64,000 nt of DNA from Cordylochernes scorpioides (taxonomy: Eukaryota; Arthropoda; Arachnida; Pseudoscorpiones; Chernetidae), in NCBI GenBank assembly GCA_030710605.1, contig CP092863.1, positions 109,282,087 to 109,346,086 on the forward strand, in the 5' to 3' direction. The notes below the pieces were generated by a model. That model saw only the letters and a program-made list of their open reading frames with translations. It was not told where the DNA came from and searched no databases. The position numbers were made by a program, and so were the translations under genes. Below, one piece after another: positions 10,199 through 22,472 of the stretch; the stretch's first letter is position 1, and the number at the start of each line of letters is the position of its first letter.

Positions 10199-12995
10199 TG
10201 TTCAAGCGAACCCGTCTTCAACTTCAACCAAATTCAGACATTCACATCAGCCAAGCGGATGGTGTTACCAGGATATGTGGAAGCCTTCAGACCAAGGTAA
10301 GAATAGATAAACTAATTAAACCTGTAACTCTCCATGTAATGAAGAACTTTAAATATCCACTCTTGATCGTATTAGATGTTGCATCTCTTTTTAATCTTTT
10401 AATAGATGTCAAAGACAGAACAATTTACACCAAATTTGATGGATTACAAAATTCAATTCTTGTAAATCATCTAGAAGAGATAAGAGAACATGAATTAAAA
10501 AAATACTTGAACACAATAGGAATGTATTTTGTCAGCATGCCATTGATTTGGGAAAAGTAGCTATACAACATAAGATCATCACGAAAAGTGAACAACCAAT
10601 TTCTCTTAGACCCTATCGTCGTCCTCTAAAAGAGTATGAAGAGATAGCTGAACAAGTTAAAGAACTTCTCGAACACAAGTTAATAAGAACTTCAGATTCT
10701 CCTTGGGCATTTCCTGTTGTTATGGTTCCCAAGAAGGATGGAAATAAAAGGATGTGCATTGATTACAGACGTCTTAATGAGATCACGCTGGATGACAGGC
10801 AACCCCTACCTCACATACAGGACATGTTTGATCGATTGCATGGATCCAGATTCTTCTCTACCCTTGATGTTGCATGGGGTTATTGGCAGATCGAAATGGA
10901 CCCGCAATCTATTCAAAAAACTGCATTCGTCACAAACGATGGTCATTATGAGTTTTTAGTGATGCCATTTGGTTTAAAAAATGTTGCTTCAACGTTTCAA
11001 AGGATAATCCAACATATTCTAGGTGAATTATTATGGAAAGGAACTTGCTCTTTCCAAGATGACATATTGGTGTACACGAAAACATGGCAAGAGCACATAG
11101 AGCTTCTTAGTAAAGTTTTTGACAAATTAAGACAGTACAACATGAAATTAAAATTGTCGAAATGTATTTTTGGAAGAACTGAAGTAAAATACCTCGGACA
11201 TATCATCAGTCACAATCAATTAAAACCTGATCCAGGAAAAGTAAAATCTATTCAAGACTTTCCAAGACCTGATACTGTAAAGAAAGTTCGTCAGTTCATG
11301 GGATTGGCAAATTATTACAGAAAATTTGTGAAGGACTTTTCTAAAATTTCATTCCCCTTGGTTCGACTCACTCGGAAGAATCAGCCCTTCATCTGGAATG
11401 AGGAAGTAGAGGAGTCGTTCGCTAAACTTAAAATGGCACTATCTACAAAACCTCTCCTTGCTATTTACAACCCGGACTACCCCTCTAAAGTTTATACAGA
11501 TGCCTCCAAATATGGAATTGGAGCAATCCTAACACAAATTGGTCCAGACAATGAGGAACATGTAATTGCTTATTACTCCAAAACACTGCAACCACACCAA
11601 GAGAATTATTCTGCTTATGAGATGGAATGCCTAGCCGTAATACAAGCAACTGATCACTTTCATGTATACATAGAAAACCAACCATTTGAAATCATCACTG
11701 ATCATGCGGCGCTCCAATGGCTTTTCACCATGAAGAAACCGAAACCTAAGTATTTTAGATGGATTCTTAGTTTATCCTCGAAATCATGTAACATCGTTCA
11801 TCGTTCTGGAAAGCAACAAACTCATGTTGACGCCCTATCAAGACTCCCAGTTGTTAACATTGCAACTCAAGAACTTCAAGAACACCAACAAAATTCAGAT
11901 TTGAGTTTCTTGAAAAATTCCCACACTCACGACGGTGTGATAATGATCAAACAAAAAGGAGTTTTTAAAGCAGTTGTCCCAAACTCGCTTACCAAAAAAA
12001 TATTGGAAGAATATCACGATTCATTGAGTCACCCATCAATAACCAAAACATGCAAACTTATAACTCAATGTTATTGGTGGAAAGGAATAACAACTGATAT
12101 CAAGAATTATGTTCGATCTTGTAAATCTTGTCAACAAGTGAAGGTCAGACATGAACCAACTTTAGGAGAAATGATCACTCCAACGTCAAATATCCAACCA
12201 TTACAAATGATCGGTTGTGACACTATTGTACTGGGAACAGCAGCAGCTAACACAAAGCATAAATTCATTCAAGTTTTTGTTGATCACGCAACTCGTTATC
12301 TATGGGCATATCCCACAATAACAAACACTGCTCAAGCTGTCACTCAATGTCTTGATAAGATAATCAAATCTGTTAATTCGATCAATACTATCTTAACAGA
12401 AAATGGCAAAAATTTTATATCAAAAGAGTTCAACAAATTTCTTTCTTTACAAGGAATTAAACACACATATACTTCGCCTTATCATCCTCAGTGCAATGGC
12501 ATTTGTGAGAAATTAAATGATACGATAATGACAAAACTGAGAATAGCTGTTCTAGAGAAACCTAGATGTAAATGGAGCTTATTGTTACCGCAAGTTGTCA
12601 AAAATTATAATTCCACACCACATGACGTGACTGGTTTTTCACCGCTTTTCTTAATGTATGGAATCGGTAATGTACCCGAATTTGCCGACCAAACTCCAAT
12701 TACAATTGAAGAAGCCAGGAAGAAAGCTAGCCTGCGGACAGAACAAATTAGAAGTAAGTGGAAGATTAAACACGATAGCCATCACCCCAAGTATGTCTTT
12801 AAAGAAGGAGACTTAGTCATAAGAAAAATTGCCTTCAACGACCCTCGTCTCATCAAGACATCACCAAAATATGAAGGACCATTTGTCATTCAAAAAAAGA
12901 TATCTGATGTAACCTACGATATCTCTCTGAAAGACCAAAAGCAAGCAAGACGCGTTCACATATCTCAACTTCGACCATTTATTACCCGAGAATAA
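10199..12995 (+). pseudogene. pol: gypsy pol polyprotein (RT, RNase H, integrase)
   Basis: After a protease tail at 10199-10560, an 815-codon frame runs from 10548 to 12995; the two are out of phase near 10520. By position in the long frame: reverse transcriptase fingers MCIDYRRLNE (69-78) and STLDVAWGYWQIE (104-116); the catalytic box reads FQDD (169-172) instead of YxDD; RNase H has YTDAS (316-320) and TDHAAL (384-389); the integrase zinc finger has H490, H495, C525 and C528; the integrase catalytic residues are D558, E618 (LTENG, where families have LTDNG) and E654. The RT box change and the D-to-E change probably reduce activity. No chromodomain was seen. The long frame is intact over three domains, consistent with a young insertion. 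Confidence 0.88.
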
Positions 12996-13002
12996 ATGCT
13001 TC

Positions 13003-13013
13003 AAGAAGGGGAA
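13003..13013 (+). promoter_or_regulatory. Polypurine tract
   Basis: AAGAAGGGGAA lies just upstream of the 3' LTR, where plus-strand DNA synthesis is primed in LTR retrotransposons. Confidence 0.75.
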
Positions 13014-13015
13014 TA

Positions 13016-13337
13016 TGAGACGTTACAAAAAAAAACAATTTTCAATTGTACATAAATTCCTTTAAGGTGTTACTTTAATTTTTCATATGTTTATTTTCAA
13101 TTTCTTTTTCTCATTCATTAAAAGTCAATGATGTACATCCAAATTTAGTAAAAACTCAATAAAAACGATATGTAAAAATAGATATAAAAACAAATGGCTT
13201 AAAAACGAAGGCGGCAATAAAATGAGTTGAGGTAAAATATCTATTCCATTAACAAACATTTCACTTTTAAAATAATGAACTTTAAAATTAAAGTTTTACA
13301 AAACAGAAAATTAGCGTTTTAAAATAAAAACGTGGCA
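13016..13337 (+). repeat. 3' LTR of the gypsy element
   Basis: Nearly identical to 9009-9327. It ends GTGGCA and is followed by the ATAT duplication. Confidence 0.93.
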
Positions 13338-13341
13338 ATAT

Positions 13342-16300
13342 ATTTTTAACGTATTTGGTACGACATAAAGAAAAGGTTTGAAGGATCTCTAGAAAATAAA
13401 AGGATAGACCTCATGTTGGATCTAGCCAAACTAAAATTGAACCCAAATGAAAATGTTAACATGTATATTGTACGAGCACAGAAACTGGCACAAGAGATCA
13501 CCCAGCTAGGAAAGACTGTAACAGAAAGAGAACTTGTACGATACATTGTTGAAGGACTCACACCTAACTTTGACACGATCACAGCAGCACTGTCAATAAA
13601 CAGAGAAATCTCCTTACCAGACTTGAGACAAACTCTACTGGATTTCGAGAAGAAAAGACAGGACAGAAGCAAAAATCATGAAAATGCTTTCAGATCATCA
13701 GGCAACCAATTTAAAGAAAAGTCATGCTACATTTGCAAAAGAAAAGGACATTTTAAGAAAGACTGTTGGTTCAACCCTAACAACAAAGGAAATCAAAATA
13801 ATACAACAAACAAAAATAACATGGCCAGTACAAGGAACTACCATAAAGGACCAAAACTAAACAAAGACACGGCCAGATCAGCAATCCAAGAACGAACGGA
13901 GAAACCATCCCAACGAAGAGACTCCACTTCAGAATACGCACTGCATGTAAACACAAGGGAGGAACGCCCGACGACTCAGGACGTGTGGATAATTGATTCT
14001 GCGTGCACAAGCCACATGACTTCCCATGGTGAATGGATCGAGCACAAGACGGAGGAGAGAAGAAGCATACAAGTGGCGGAAGAAGGGAGACACATCGAAT
14101 CTGCCTCATCAGGATCAATCCAAGCTACTGTACAAGGTAAGGACAAACTTAACAACGCTGTAACCCTGCATAATGTCCTCCATGTACCACACCTGAAAGG
14201 AAATATAATGTCCATTCCAAGCGTGGTAAGAAGAGGGAACTCTGTTCTTTTGAATTCTGAAGGAGCATACACATACTCTTCAGATGACAAGCTAATAGGA
14301 ACAGGCAACTTTGATGGTAACATGTACACATTGAACCTATCACGTTTATATGAAGCAACTCATGTTCCAAATGAACATTGCTTGATTTCAAAGGACAATT
14401 CTAGGACTGCATGGCACAGAAGGTTAGGACATCCTAGTGACAACAAATTAGACCTGATTTTGAAGAACAATCTTCTAAAAGGCTTGGACTCTATAAATGG
14501 TACCCTTGATCAATGTGATGCTTGCTCCTTGGGAAAAATGACCAAAGTACCCTATGTTCACACAGATAGCAATCAGGAAAGCTACCCCTTTGAAGCCATT
14601 TATGTCGATCTCTGTGGTCCAATGAGAATAAACTCCTTGGGCGGTAGTAAATATTTCTTGACCATCGTAGATGGATTTTCTAGGAGAATATTTGTAGAAT
14701 TTCTCAAAGATAAACTCTCAGCAGCAGAAGTTTTGAAGAAGTATATTGTAAAGAGAGAAAACGAGCTAAACTCAAAACTAAAACGACTTAGAACAGATAA
14801 CGGAACAGAATTTATCAATAAAAACCTTGAAGCCTTCATAGAATCCAGAGGAATTAAACATGATCTAACTACACCGTACACCCCAAGAAGCAATGGGAGA
14901 GTTGAAAGAGCTAACAGAACACTATTAGACAAAGGCCGAACACTTCTGGCAGACTCCCAATTACCCCTACACTTCTGGGCAGAAGCTGTGAATACAGCTG
15001 CATATCTGTACAATCTAACTCCTACAACCAATGACCCAAACACTACCCCTATGGAAAAATGGAAAGGTAAAAAGCCATCCGTCTCTCACATCATTAGATT
15101 TGGTTCTGAAGTCTTCTATAAACTCGAGAATCATCAAAGACACAAACTAGAAGCTAAATCTAAGAGAGGAATATTTGTAGGCTATTCAAGATGCAGAAGA
15201 GCTTATCGAGTATTTGATATCACAGCGAGAGTCATCTTGAAACCGCAGACATTCACTTCAGAGAGAACAATAATGTCATCTCGGAAGAAAAACAAAGTGA
15301 TAATAATACGGACACTGACACATATTTCTTCATTCAGGAGGATGAACAACTGGACAATCATGTTCTATCAGATGTTGATATTGAAGAGCCAGCACCAGAT
15401 ACCATGATCAACAGACAGACAGAGTCAAGTGGATCAGACAGACCACAAAGAACTCGAACAATACCTAAAATATTTGATGACTACGTTCTGGCTACTACGA
15501 ATGAAACCATTCCGAAAGACTATGATGAAGCCATCGCATGCGAAGACAAGAAACATTGGGAGAGCGCAATGCTTGAGGAAATACAGAACATGTACTCGCA
15601 TCAAGTATGGGAACTGATACCTAGACCTGTAAACGCTAAAGTTGTCAAAAGTAAATGGGTGTTCAAAATATCTAAAGACCAAGAAAACAAAAACAAAACT
15701 TACAAAGCTAGACTTGTTGCAATGGGATACAACCAAATCCCAGGAAGAGATTACAACGAAAGTTTCAGCCCTGTAATTAAAAATGGCCACCCTCAGGACT
15801 ATTTTGTCAATAGCAGCAACAAAAGATTCAGTCATTAAACTATTTGATGTGAAAGCAGCCTATCTAAATGGAAACATTGAAAATACAATATTCATGGAAC
15901 AACCTGCTGGATTTGTTCAAGACAGAACAAAGTTTGCAAACTCAACAAAAGTATTTACGGTCTACCTCAATCCGGAAGATCGTGGTATGAGAAATTCAGT
16001 CAAGTACTTCATGACTGTGGACTGGAAAAAACTTAAATCTGATCCTTGCCTATTTAAATGGAAGAATGAAGACAAATACTTCTATGTAGGGATATATGTT
16101 GATGACTTTGTCACTGTCTCAGATTCTGAAGATACCTCAAACAGATTCATCAATAAACTGAGACATCACCTGGAAATAAAGGATGTAACATGTAAAGGCA
16201 TGTTTTTGGGAATCAAGATCATACAAGACAAGGAGGGGAATTTCGCTACAGCAAAGCCACTATGTACAACAAATATTACAGAAATATAGAATGGAAAATT

Positions 16301-17102
16301 GTAAGGAAGTTCCAACACCAGGTTCCAAAGAAATCAATTTGGACAATCATATTGAAGATGACAATTGTGATCAGCACACTTACCAAGAAGCCCTTGGAAT
16401 GCTAATGTTTCTAGCTGTTAACACCACACCCGACATCGCTTACATCACTAGCAAACTTTCACAGTACTCCAGACAACCAAACAGATGCACTGGACAGCAA
16501 TCAAAAGAGTGATGAGATACCTACGAGTAACAATTGACCTAGGAGTGAAATTTGAAAGAGGGAAGACTGGAATCCTGAAGTCCTATACCGATGCCAGCTG
16601 GTCGAACACCCATGATGGAAAATCCTACGGCGGATATGTATTGAAGCTCGGCGAAGCAACTATAGACTGGAAAAGTAGTAAACAACCACTCGTCGCCCTC
16701 TCCACAATGGAAGCGGAAATGATAGCCGCTTGTGAAAGCTGCTGTCAAATCAAGTGGATAATAAACCTGTTACGAGAGCTGGAAGAATGGAATTTCATGG
16801 AAAAACCAACTGCGATCTATACAGACAGTCAGTCATTGATCAACTGGATCTCCAGCCCTAAACAAAGCAGTCGCTGTAGACATATCAACAGAAAGTACCA
16901 CTTCTTGAGAGACTGTTATGAATCCAGAGACATCTGCCTTCTGTACAAGCCATCTCAGGACCTAGAGGCGGATATCTTCACAAAGGACCTATCCCGAGAC
17001 CAGATGAAGAAACACCTGGAGAACCTCAGCATCGTGGGAATAAAGACAAAGCAAGGAAGGAATTGTTACGCAAACTTTGTCTTTTATCATCATCAATGCT
17101 GA
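13342..17102 (+). pseudogene. Ty1/copia polyprotein, 5'-truncated and frameshifted
   Basis: The domain order gag, protease, integrase, RT, RNase H identifies Ty1/copia. The first frame (13413-15407, 664 codons) has a gag remnant; a zinc knuckle CYICKRKGHFKKDC (residues 105-118); a protease site WIIDSACTSHM (DSA where DSG is usual); the pre-integrase HRRLGHPSDNKLD; and integrase residues in VDLCGP, LRTDNGTEF and GRVERANRTLL. Later frames (15404-15838, 15783-16289, 16291-16512, 16485-17102) carry RT motifs (KARLVAMGY, FDVKAAYLNG, YVDD at about 16095-16106) and RNase H (YTDASW, STMEAE, YTDSQSL), ending in LEADIFTKDL. Frameshifts lie near 15250, 15780, 15950, 16020, 16280 and 16495. The start of gag and the 5' LTR are missing; the left border is the gypsy insertion. 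Confidence 0.9.
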
Positions 17103-17240
17103 CGTCACTTACTTCTACGCTTCATGACTTTTCTGTTTGATTCTTTGCTCGCTTGTTTACAACAATTGTATTGGAACAAGTCGTTCCTTAAATAAATATA
17201 TATTTGTTTTTATCTAAAGGGATGTCCTCGTTACTACAAC
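17103..17240 (+). repeat. Possible copia 3' non-coding or LTR sequence
   Basis: After the copia stop comes a stretch that ends ACTACAACA, a plausible LTR end. With no 5' LTR in the window the boundaries cannot be proved. Confidence 0.35.
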
Positions 17241-17289
17241 ATACGTGAGTACAAAAAACCAACTTGAAATCCTTAAAAAGAAACATCGT

Positions 17290-17700
17290 ATTTTTGCTAA
17301 GCCTATATCACATATAATATAAATATTTATATAATAACTGCTCTAATTTGAAATATTTGGTTGGTTTTATTTATTTATATATTTTCATTTTTAGATATAA
17401 CTGATCTAATTCGCCGTTTAAAATAACTAATAATAGTTCGCTTAATAACACATATAATATAAAATATATTATATAATAACTGCTCTAATTTGGAAATATT
17501 TGGTAGGTTTTATTTATTTATATATTTTCATTTTCAGATATACCTGATCTAATTCGCTGTTTAAAATAACTGTTCTTGAAATATTTGATATGTTTTATTT
17601 ATTTATATATTTTCATTTTTTTGATATAACTGATCTAATTCGCCGTTTAAAATAACTGCTCTAATTCGAAATATTTGGTATGTTTTATTTGTGTTCACTC
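17290..17700. repeat. Diverged AT-rich tandem repeat
   Basis: Three to four imperfect copies of a 115-160 bp unit share TATATATTTTCATTTTT, GATCTAATTCGC and TTTAAAATAACT. Similar words occur inside the Helitron-like block that follows, so this may be an internal expansion of that element. No coding was seen. Confidence 0.6.
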
Positions 17701-17809
17701 TATTTCTATTTATTTGAAGTATTATAATTTCCATGTTTCAAAAACCTATTTCAAAAAGGTCGTTAGAAATATGTGATGCCTGAAATAGCTTTGCATGCGA
17801 ATATTTATG

Positions 17810-17900
17810 ATGCGAAACGTAGCTTAATGGTTAGGTGTGCGGCTTCGTATTTCCATAATCTGGGTTCGAAACTTAGCCTGGGTTTTTTTTTTTTTTTTTT
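17810..17900 (+). mobile_element. tRNA-derived SINE head
   Basis: An A-box-like TAGCTTAATGGTTAGG and a B-box-like GGTTCGAAACT are spaced as in tRNA genes, followed by a long T-run. The cloverleaf is poor, so this is an RNA polymerase III-type SINE rather than a tRNA gene. Confidence 0.6.
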
Positions 17901-17924
17901 ATTATTGACGCAAAGTTTTTTTTT

Positions 17925-18346
17925 TACAGTACCAAGATTTCCATACATAGGTAAAAAAAAGTACGAGGAAAACGATAGGCTATTTTAAATTATATATAAA
18001 TTAAATATTAAAAATATATATTCAAATTATTCTACTTAGCTCACGAACAGCGCCCCTCTATCAAGGTTATAAATACGTTTAAAATCGATATCTTCTCAAA
18101 ATTTTATTAATAATAGTGTTCGCTTAATAATTATAATACTTGATCTAAATCGAGATATTTATAGACGCTCGCTCGATTTGAAGATTTACACATGTGTATA
18201 TCATAACTAATCTGACTGTAAAGTTTGGAGCGGGAACGTTTCACAAGAGTGACATCCACGGCGCCAAATTTATAATTTTAACGAATAGTGTTTGAATAAA
18301 ACATTTAATCGGGTAAAACCGGGTGTTGCCCGGGTCATTCGTCTAG
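17925..18346 (+). mobile_element. Helitron-like non-autonomous element, 3' end intact
   Basis: The sequence shares CATACATAGGTAAAA, CGATAGGCTATTTTAAA and CTTAGCTCACGAACAGCG with 29640-29760. It ends with hairpin CCGGGTGTTGCCCGG, TCATTCGT and CTAG (18343-18346) before T. The 5' end is not clear. There is no coding capacity. Confidence 0.55.
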
Positions 18347-18479
18347 TAATCTATAATCAAAAGCAAACGGTGACAGAATTAAGAAAGAATGCATGATGCT
18401 GATAACTGTATATATTAATTATTATTATATATTTTTGTATAATATGTTTATTACTCTTCCTGTTTAATTTTTTTTGCTT

Positions 18480-18774
18480 ATCCCTAGTACACGTGGTACA
18501 GGCCATTATAATCATGATAGGTAGAAGAAGGCGACTGCTTTTACTGTAAGTGCACCACATGTTCACACATGTGAAAAGAAGTTCGACTTTGCACTTACAA
18601 ATGTGCCAGAGTCCCGTTTGGTTACTTGCACTCGCTGGTGGGGGTTGGACTTTTGCAAGAATCGGAGGCCATTGGAGCATTTTTTAAAACAGAAAAACAT
18701 GCCCAATGCGGGAATCGAACCCGGGTCGTAGAGGTCGAAAACCAACGGTTTAGACCATCCTTCCACCGACCCCT
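18480..18774 (-). mobile_element. tRNA-derived SINE, nearly complete
   Basis: On the minus strand the head starts GGGGTCGGTGGAAGGATGG and contains the B box GGTTCGATTCCCGC. It is followed by a conserved body (CCAATGGCCTCCGATTC-type, AGTCCAACCCCCACCAGC) and a tail (TAAAAGCAGTCGCC). The same order is found on the plus strand at 27686-27966, interrupted at 23640-24130, and as tails at 31014-31138. Several dispersed copies with the same head and body define a family. Confidence 0.75.
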
Positions 18775-18902
18775 ATAAATGTGATAATATTATAAAATGT
18801 AAATCGACGCAATTATCGCTAGCCGAGATATCGCGTTTTTGTGTTCAAATAAATAAACTACTGTGTCTTATTATTATCTCCGTTTTAATATTTTAATAAT
18901 AT

Positions 18903-19119
18903 TGTCGCGGAGATAAATAAAGCAAGGGCAAGTTTGGGGCTAATTAATTTATTATAAGGGGTATTTATAGGGAGAGAGAGAGAAAGTACCACTTACCCTC
19001 AGTTAAAACTAATCCTGAATGAACGGCCTTAGCCACCGTCCCGTTTTCCTTATTTACAGATCAGCTTCCAGAAGCCCCCATGATTGACAGTTGTCCCATC
19101 TGGATAGAGCTACTTGACA
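18903..19119 (-). repeat. 3' LTR of the minus-strand gypsy element
   Basis: Read on the minus strand it starts TGTCAAGTAGCTC and ends CTCCGCGACA, 217 bp. It is bordered by a purine tract inside (19120-19136, AAAGAGGGGG) and by ATAT outside. Confidence 0.7.
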
Positions 19120-19155
19120 TTACCCCCTCTTTAAAAAAAAACAGCGACCCGCTGA

Positions 19156-22059
19156 TTAGCTTGTCTCAGCCCTTGTTCTGGAAGGAAATCTTTCACGGCC
19201 TGTGTTCCCTAGCAGAATGGAATGTTGTTCTTCAGGGTCCAGGTAGGGCTTCATCCGAATGACATGAACGATATCCTTGGATTTCCGTGATCGGGGAGAC
19301 GGGTCCACGGGCTCTACTTCATACGTAACTTCTGAAAGCTTCTTGGTCACCTTGTAGGGACCGAAGTATCTATTCAGTAGCTTTTCTGAGAGCCCTACTT
19401 TTCGGATGGGAGTAAAAACCCACACAAGATCATCCTTCTGGTAATAGACTGGAGTATGTTTCTGGTCGTAAAGTCTACGGTCTTTCGCCTGTGGTTGTAG
19501 AAGGCGTGATCGGGAGAGTTGACGCGCTTCCTCAGCTCTGGTCACAAGTTCCCCAACGTAGTCGTCAGAGATCTCATCTGGTAGGTAGGGTAGTACGGCA
19601 TCGATGTAGATCTCGGCCTCGCGGGCGTGGACAAGAAAGAACGGAGTGTAGCCGGTCGCCTCCTGTTTAGCAGTGTTGTAAGCAAAAGTCACGTAGGGTA
19701 AAACTTGGTCCCAGTCCTTCTGCTCGACACCTGTGTACATGGACAACATGTCTCCCAGAGTTTTGTTGAACCTTTCAGTCAGGCCGTTGGTCTGAGGATG
19801 GTAGGCCCGTTGTAAATCTGTGCACAATTCCGCACAGAGCATTGATCTCTTTTATTACTTGAGAAATGAAATTTCTTCCGCGATCTGTTATCATTCTCTA
19901 GGAGCTCCATGCTTCAAGATAACATCTTCAACCAGGAACTTAGCTGTTTCGATTGCTCCTCCGTCTGGGATCGCTTTCGTTTATGGCATACCTTGTCATA
20001 TAATCGGTGCACACAATGATCCAACGGTTTCCATCTTTAGAAACTGGAAATCTTCCAAGGAGATCGACCCCGACCTTATAGAATGGCTTTTCTACGGGCG
20101 GTATGGATACAAGTTGTCCAGCCGGACGTCGAGGTAATTTCTTCCTTCGTTGACACTCCCGACAATGGCTTACATATTGGCGAACAGTTCTATAAAGGCC
20201 AGGCCAATAGAATCGTTTCTTGACTTTGTCATACGTTCGGGCGAAACCCAAATGCCCAGCTGTAGGAGCGTCATGTAAATCTGCCATAACTTCCGATCTT
20301 AAGTGCTTAGGGATCATCATAAGCCAGGGTCTTCCAGTTGTGCTATAGTTTTTCTTGTATAAGATGCCGTCGATAATGCTGAATTCCTTTCTGGTGTAGA
20401 CCGAGTTTAAATTATCGATTATTTTAGCTAAATCCGGGTCTTTAGTCTGCTCTATATCGACGTTGGTTAGTGACATCACAGCACTTGGTGGATCGTTCTC
20501 AAGCGGGCTCCGTGACAGACAATCGGCATCCTTATGTTTGCGTCCGCTCTTGTAAATAACGGTCACGTCAAATTCTTGCAACTTCAGCGCCCATCTTGCC
20601 AAACGGCCAGAAGGATCTTTCTGTCCTACCAACCAACATAGAGAATGATGGTCAGTGACAACCGTGAATGGTCGACCAAACAAATATGGGCGGAATTTGC
20701 TAATAGACCAGACTACAGCAAGGCATTATTTTTCCGTTGTAGAATAGTTATTTTCAGCCTTTGTCAAGCTTCTAGATGCATAAGCTATAGGCCGCTCCTT
20801 TCCACCTTGTATTTGTAGAAGAACAGCTCCAATACCATGTCCGCTTGCATCCGTGTGTAGATGGGTATCAGCGGATTCATCAAAGTGTCCTAAGACAGGC
20901 TCTGAAATTAGAGCTGTTTTAAGGACTTCAAACGCTTTCTCTTGAGCTGCATCCAATAAAATTGTTTTTCAGTATTCAGTAGGTCATGCAAAGATCTAGC
21001 TTTGTCGGCAAAGTTCTTAATAAATCTTCGGTAATAGGAACATAATCCAAGAAAGCTCTCAGTTCAGAGATATTCCTTGGCCTCGGAAATTTAGAGACGG
21101 CTTCAACTTTATCTGGATCTGGATGAATTCCATTGGCGTCAACAAGGTGTCCCAAAATCTTTATCCTCCTTGATCCAAAAAGACACTTTTTGTGGTTCAA
21201 GCTTAGTCCAGCTTTCTGGATGCAGCTTAATACAAGTTGTAGACGACGTAGATGTTCCTCAAAGGTAGGTGCGTAAACTACGATGTCGTCCAGGTAGCAA
21301 AGGCACATGTTCCATTTAAGACTGCCCCAGAACACTATCTATCATCCTTTCAAACGTTGCTGGAGCGTTACAAAGACCGAAAGGCATTACTTGGAATTCA
21401 TACAACCCATCTGGAGTGATGAAAGCAGTTTTCTCCCTGTCTTTTTCGTCCACTTCAATCTGCCAATACCCGGACCGAAGATCCATCGTGGAGAAGTAAC
21501 TAGAGCCGGCTAAACTATCCAAGGCATCGTCAATGCGTGGCAGCGGGTAAACATCTTTTTTTGTTATCTTATTTAATCGACGGTAATCTGCGCAGAATCT
21601 CCAGGTCCCGTCTTTCTTTCGAACTAGAATAACTGGAGATGACCAAGGACTTTCAGAAGGCTTCACGATGTGAATTTCAATCATCTTGTTCACTTCATCT
21701 TGAATTAGTCGTCGTTCACTTGGTGCTACTCTATAGGGCCTCTGTTTGATAGGAGAGTGGTCTCCTGTGTTTATCTTGTGCTTCACAGTACTGGTGGGCT
21801 TAAAAGGAGTACTCCCAAAGTCAAATATGTCGATAAACTCGTCAAGGCATGAAACAAGCTGTAACCTTTGAATTTCAGACAGCCCTGGATCTAGAGTAAG
21901 GTTTATCTTCTGTGACCATTCACGTGACTTTAGCTGCGTTTCTTGTAACTTATCGCTGGATTCAATGAGACTGCAGATATTCCCATTCTCATAACTTGCC
22001 ATGATGCACATATTCATTCCTGATGGAATCAGTTGCGGCCAAGACGCTCCATTCGCCAC
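19156..22059 (-). pseudogene. pol: gypsy pol, frameshifted (RT, RNase H, integrase)
   Basis: Read on the minus strand: 22059-21316 has RT fingers and palm (FCADYRRLNKIT, FSTMDLRSGYWQIE, FQVMPFGLCNAPATF); 21335-20976 has the catalytic box YLDD in CYLDDIVVY; 20956-20726 has the RNase H start (LHTDASGHGIGAVL); 20683-19940 has the RNase H end (VVTDHHSLCWL), the integrase zinc finger (H-x3-H in APTAGHLGFAR, CRECQRRK) and the first catalytic Asp (VGVDLLG); 19842-19156 has HPQTNGLTERFN with the catalytic Glu and the C-terminal domain (YFGPYKVTKKL). At least four frame breaks separate these pieces, and the integrase stretch with the second Asp is damaged. All key residues that can be seen are canonical, unlike the element at 9009-13337. 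Confidence 0.88.
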
Positions 22060-22062
22060 CCA

Positions 22063-22472
22063 AATGCTGCCTCAATAAATGACGAAGAAATTATTGTAAC
22101 ACTGAAAGAAGATGAGAAAAATGCTTGGCTTGCACTCATCGACGTTGTCAAACGCTTTTTAGGCAATAATAAGTCACCGAATTATGCGAGAATCGTAGAA
22201 AATATGATTTCCAAATTCCATAAGCTAGTGGTAACGAATCTAAAGTTTCATTTTATGGATTCACATTTAAACTTTTCCCCTCATAATCTCGGTGCAGAGA
22301 GCGAAGAACAAGGTGAACGCTTCCACCAAGATATTAAAATCAATGAGCAACGATACAATGGTCTTTGGAATCAACATATGGTGGCGGAAAATGTTGTAAT
22401 CTGATGCGTGATGACGAGCAAAATATAATAGACTTCACAGAAAAATCTTTAAATCCGGAATATAATTTTTAA
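22063..22472 (+). pseudogene. C-terminal fragment of an uncharacterised multicopy family
   Basis: The frame runs to 22404; after a one-base shift near 22393 the expected tail (NLMRDDEQ ... NPEYNF) continues to a TAA at 22470-22472. The block FHFMDSHLNFSPHNLG followed by GERFHQDI matches, from memory, the C-terminus of a large family of uncharacterised proteins found in many copies in aphids, other arthropods and Hydra. Their biochemical role is unknown to me; the copy number suggests a mobile origin. The fragment starts exactly where the minus-strand gypsy ends. The N-terminus of the same family appears at 28540-28824. Confidence 0.6.

Larger units (their letters stand above)
9009..13337 (+). 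mobile_element. Ty3/gypsy LTR retrotransposon, full length, frameshifted
   Basis: The element has two nearly identical LTRs, a primer binding site, gag, protease, reverse transcriptase, RNase H, integrase and a polypurine tract, in the Ty3/gypsy order. It is flanked by a 4-bp duplication ATAT (9005-9008 and 13338-13341). The LTRs differ visibly only in an A-run length, one G/A change (AAAATGTCT versus AAAATATCT) and perhaps one further indel, so the insertion is young. The reading frame nevertheless has at least three frameshifts or stops. It separates a LINE tail on the left from the copia fragment on the right. Confidence 0.92.
18903..22059 (-). mobile_element. Ty3/gypsy element, minus strand, 5' part missing
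   Basis: The 3' LTR, polypurine tract and most of pol are present on the minus strand. The element stops abruptly at about 22060, where another gene fragment begins, so gag, most of the protease and the 5' LTR are lost. The base next to the 3' LTR is again ATAT (18899-18902). The protein differs clearly from the gypsy element at 9009-13337, so it is a different family. Confidence 0.85.
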
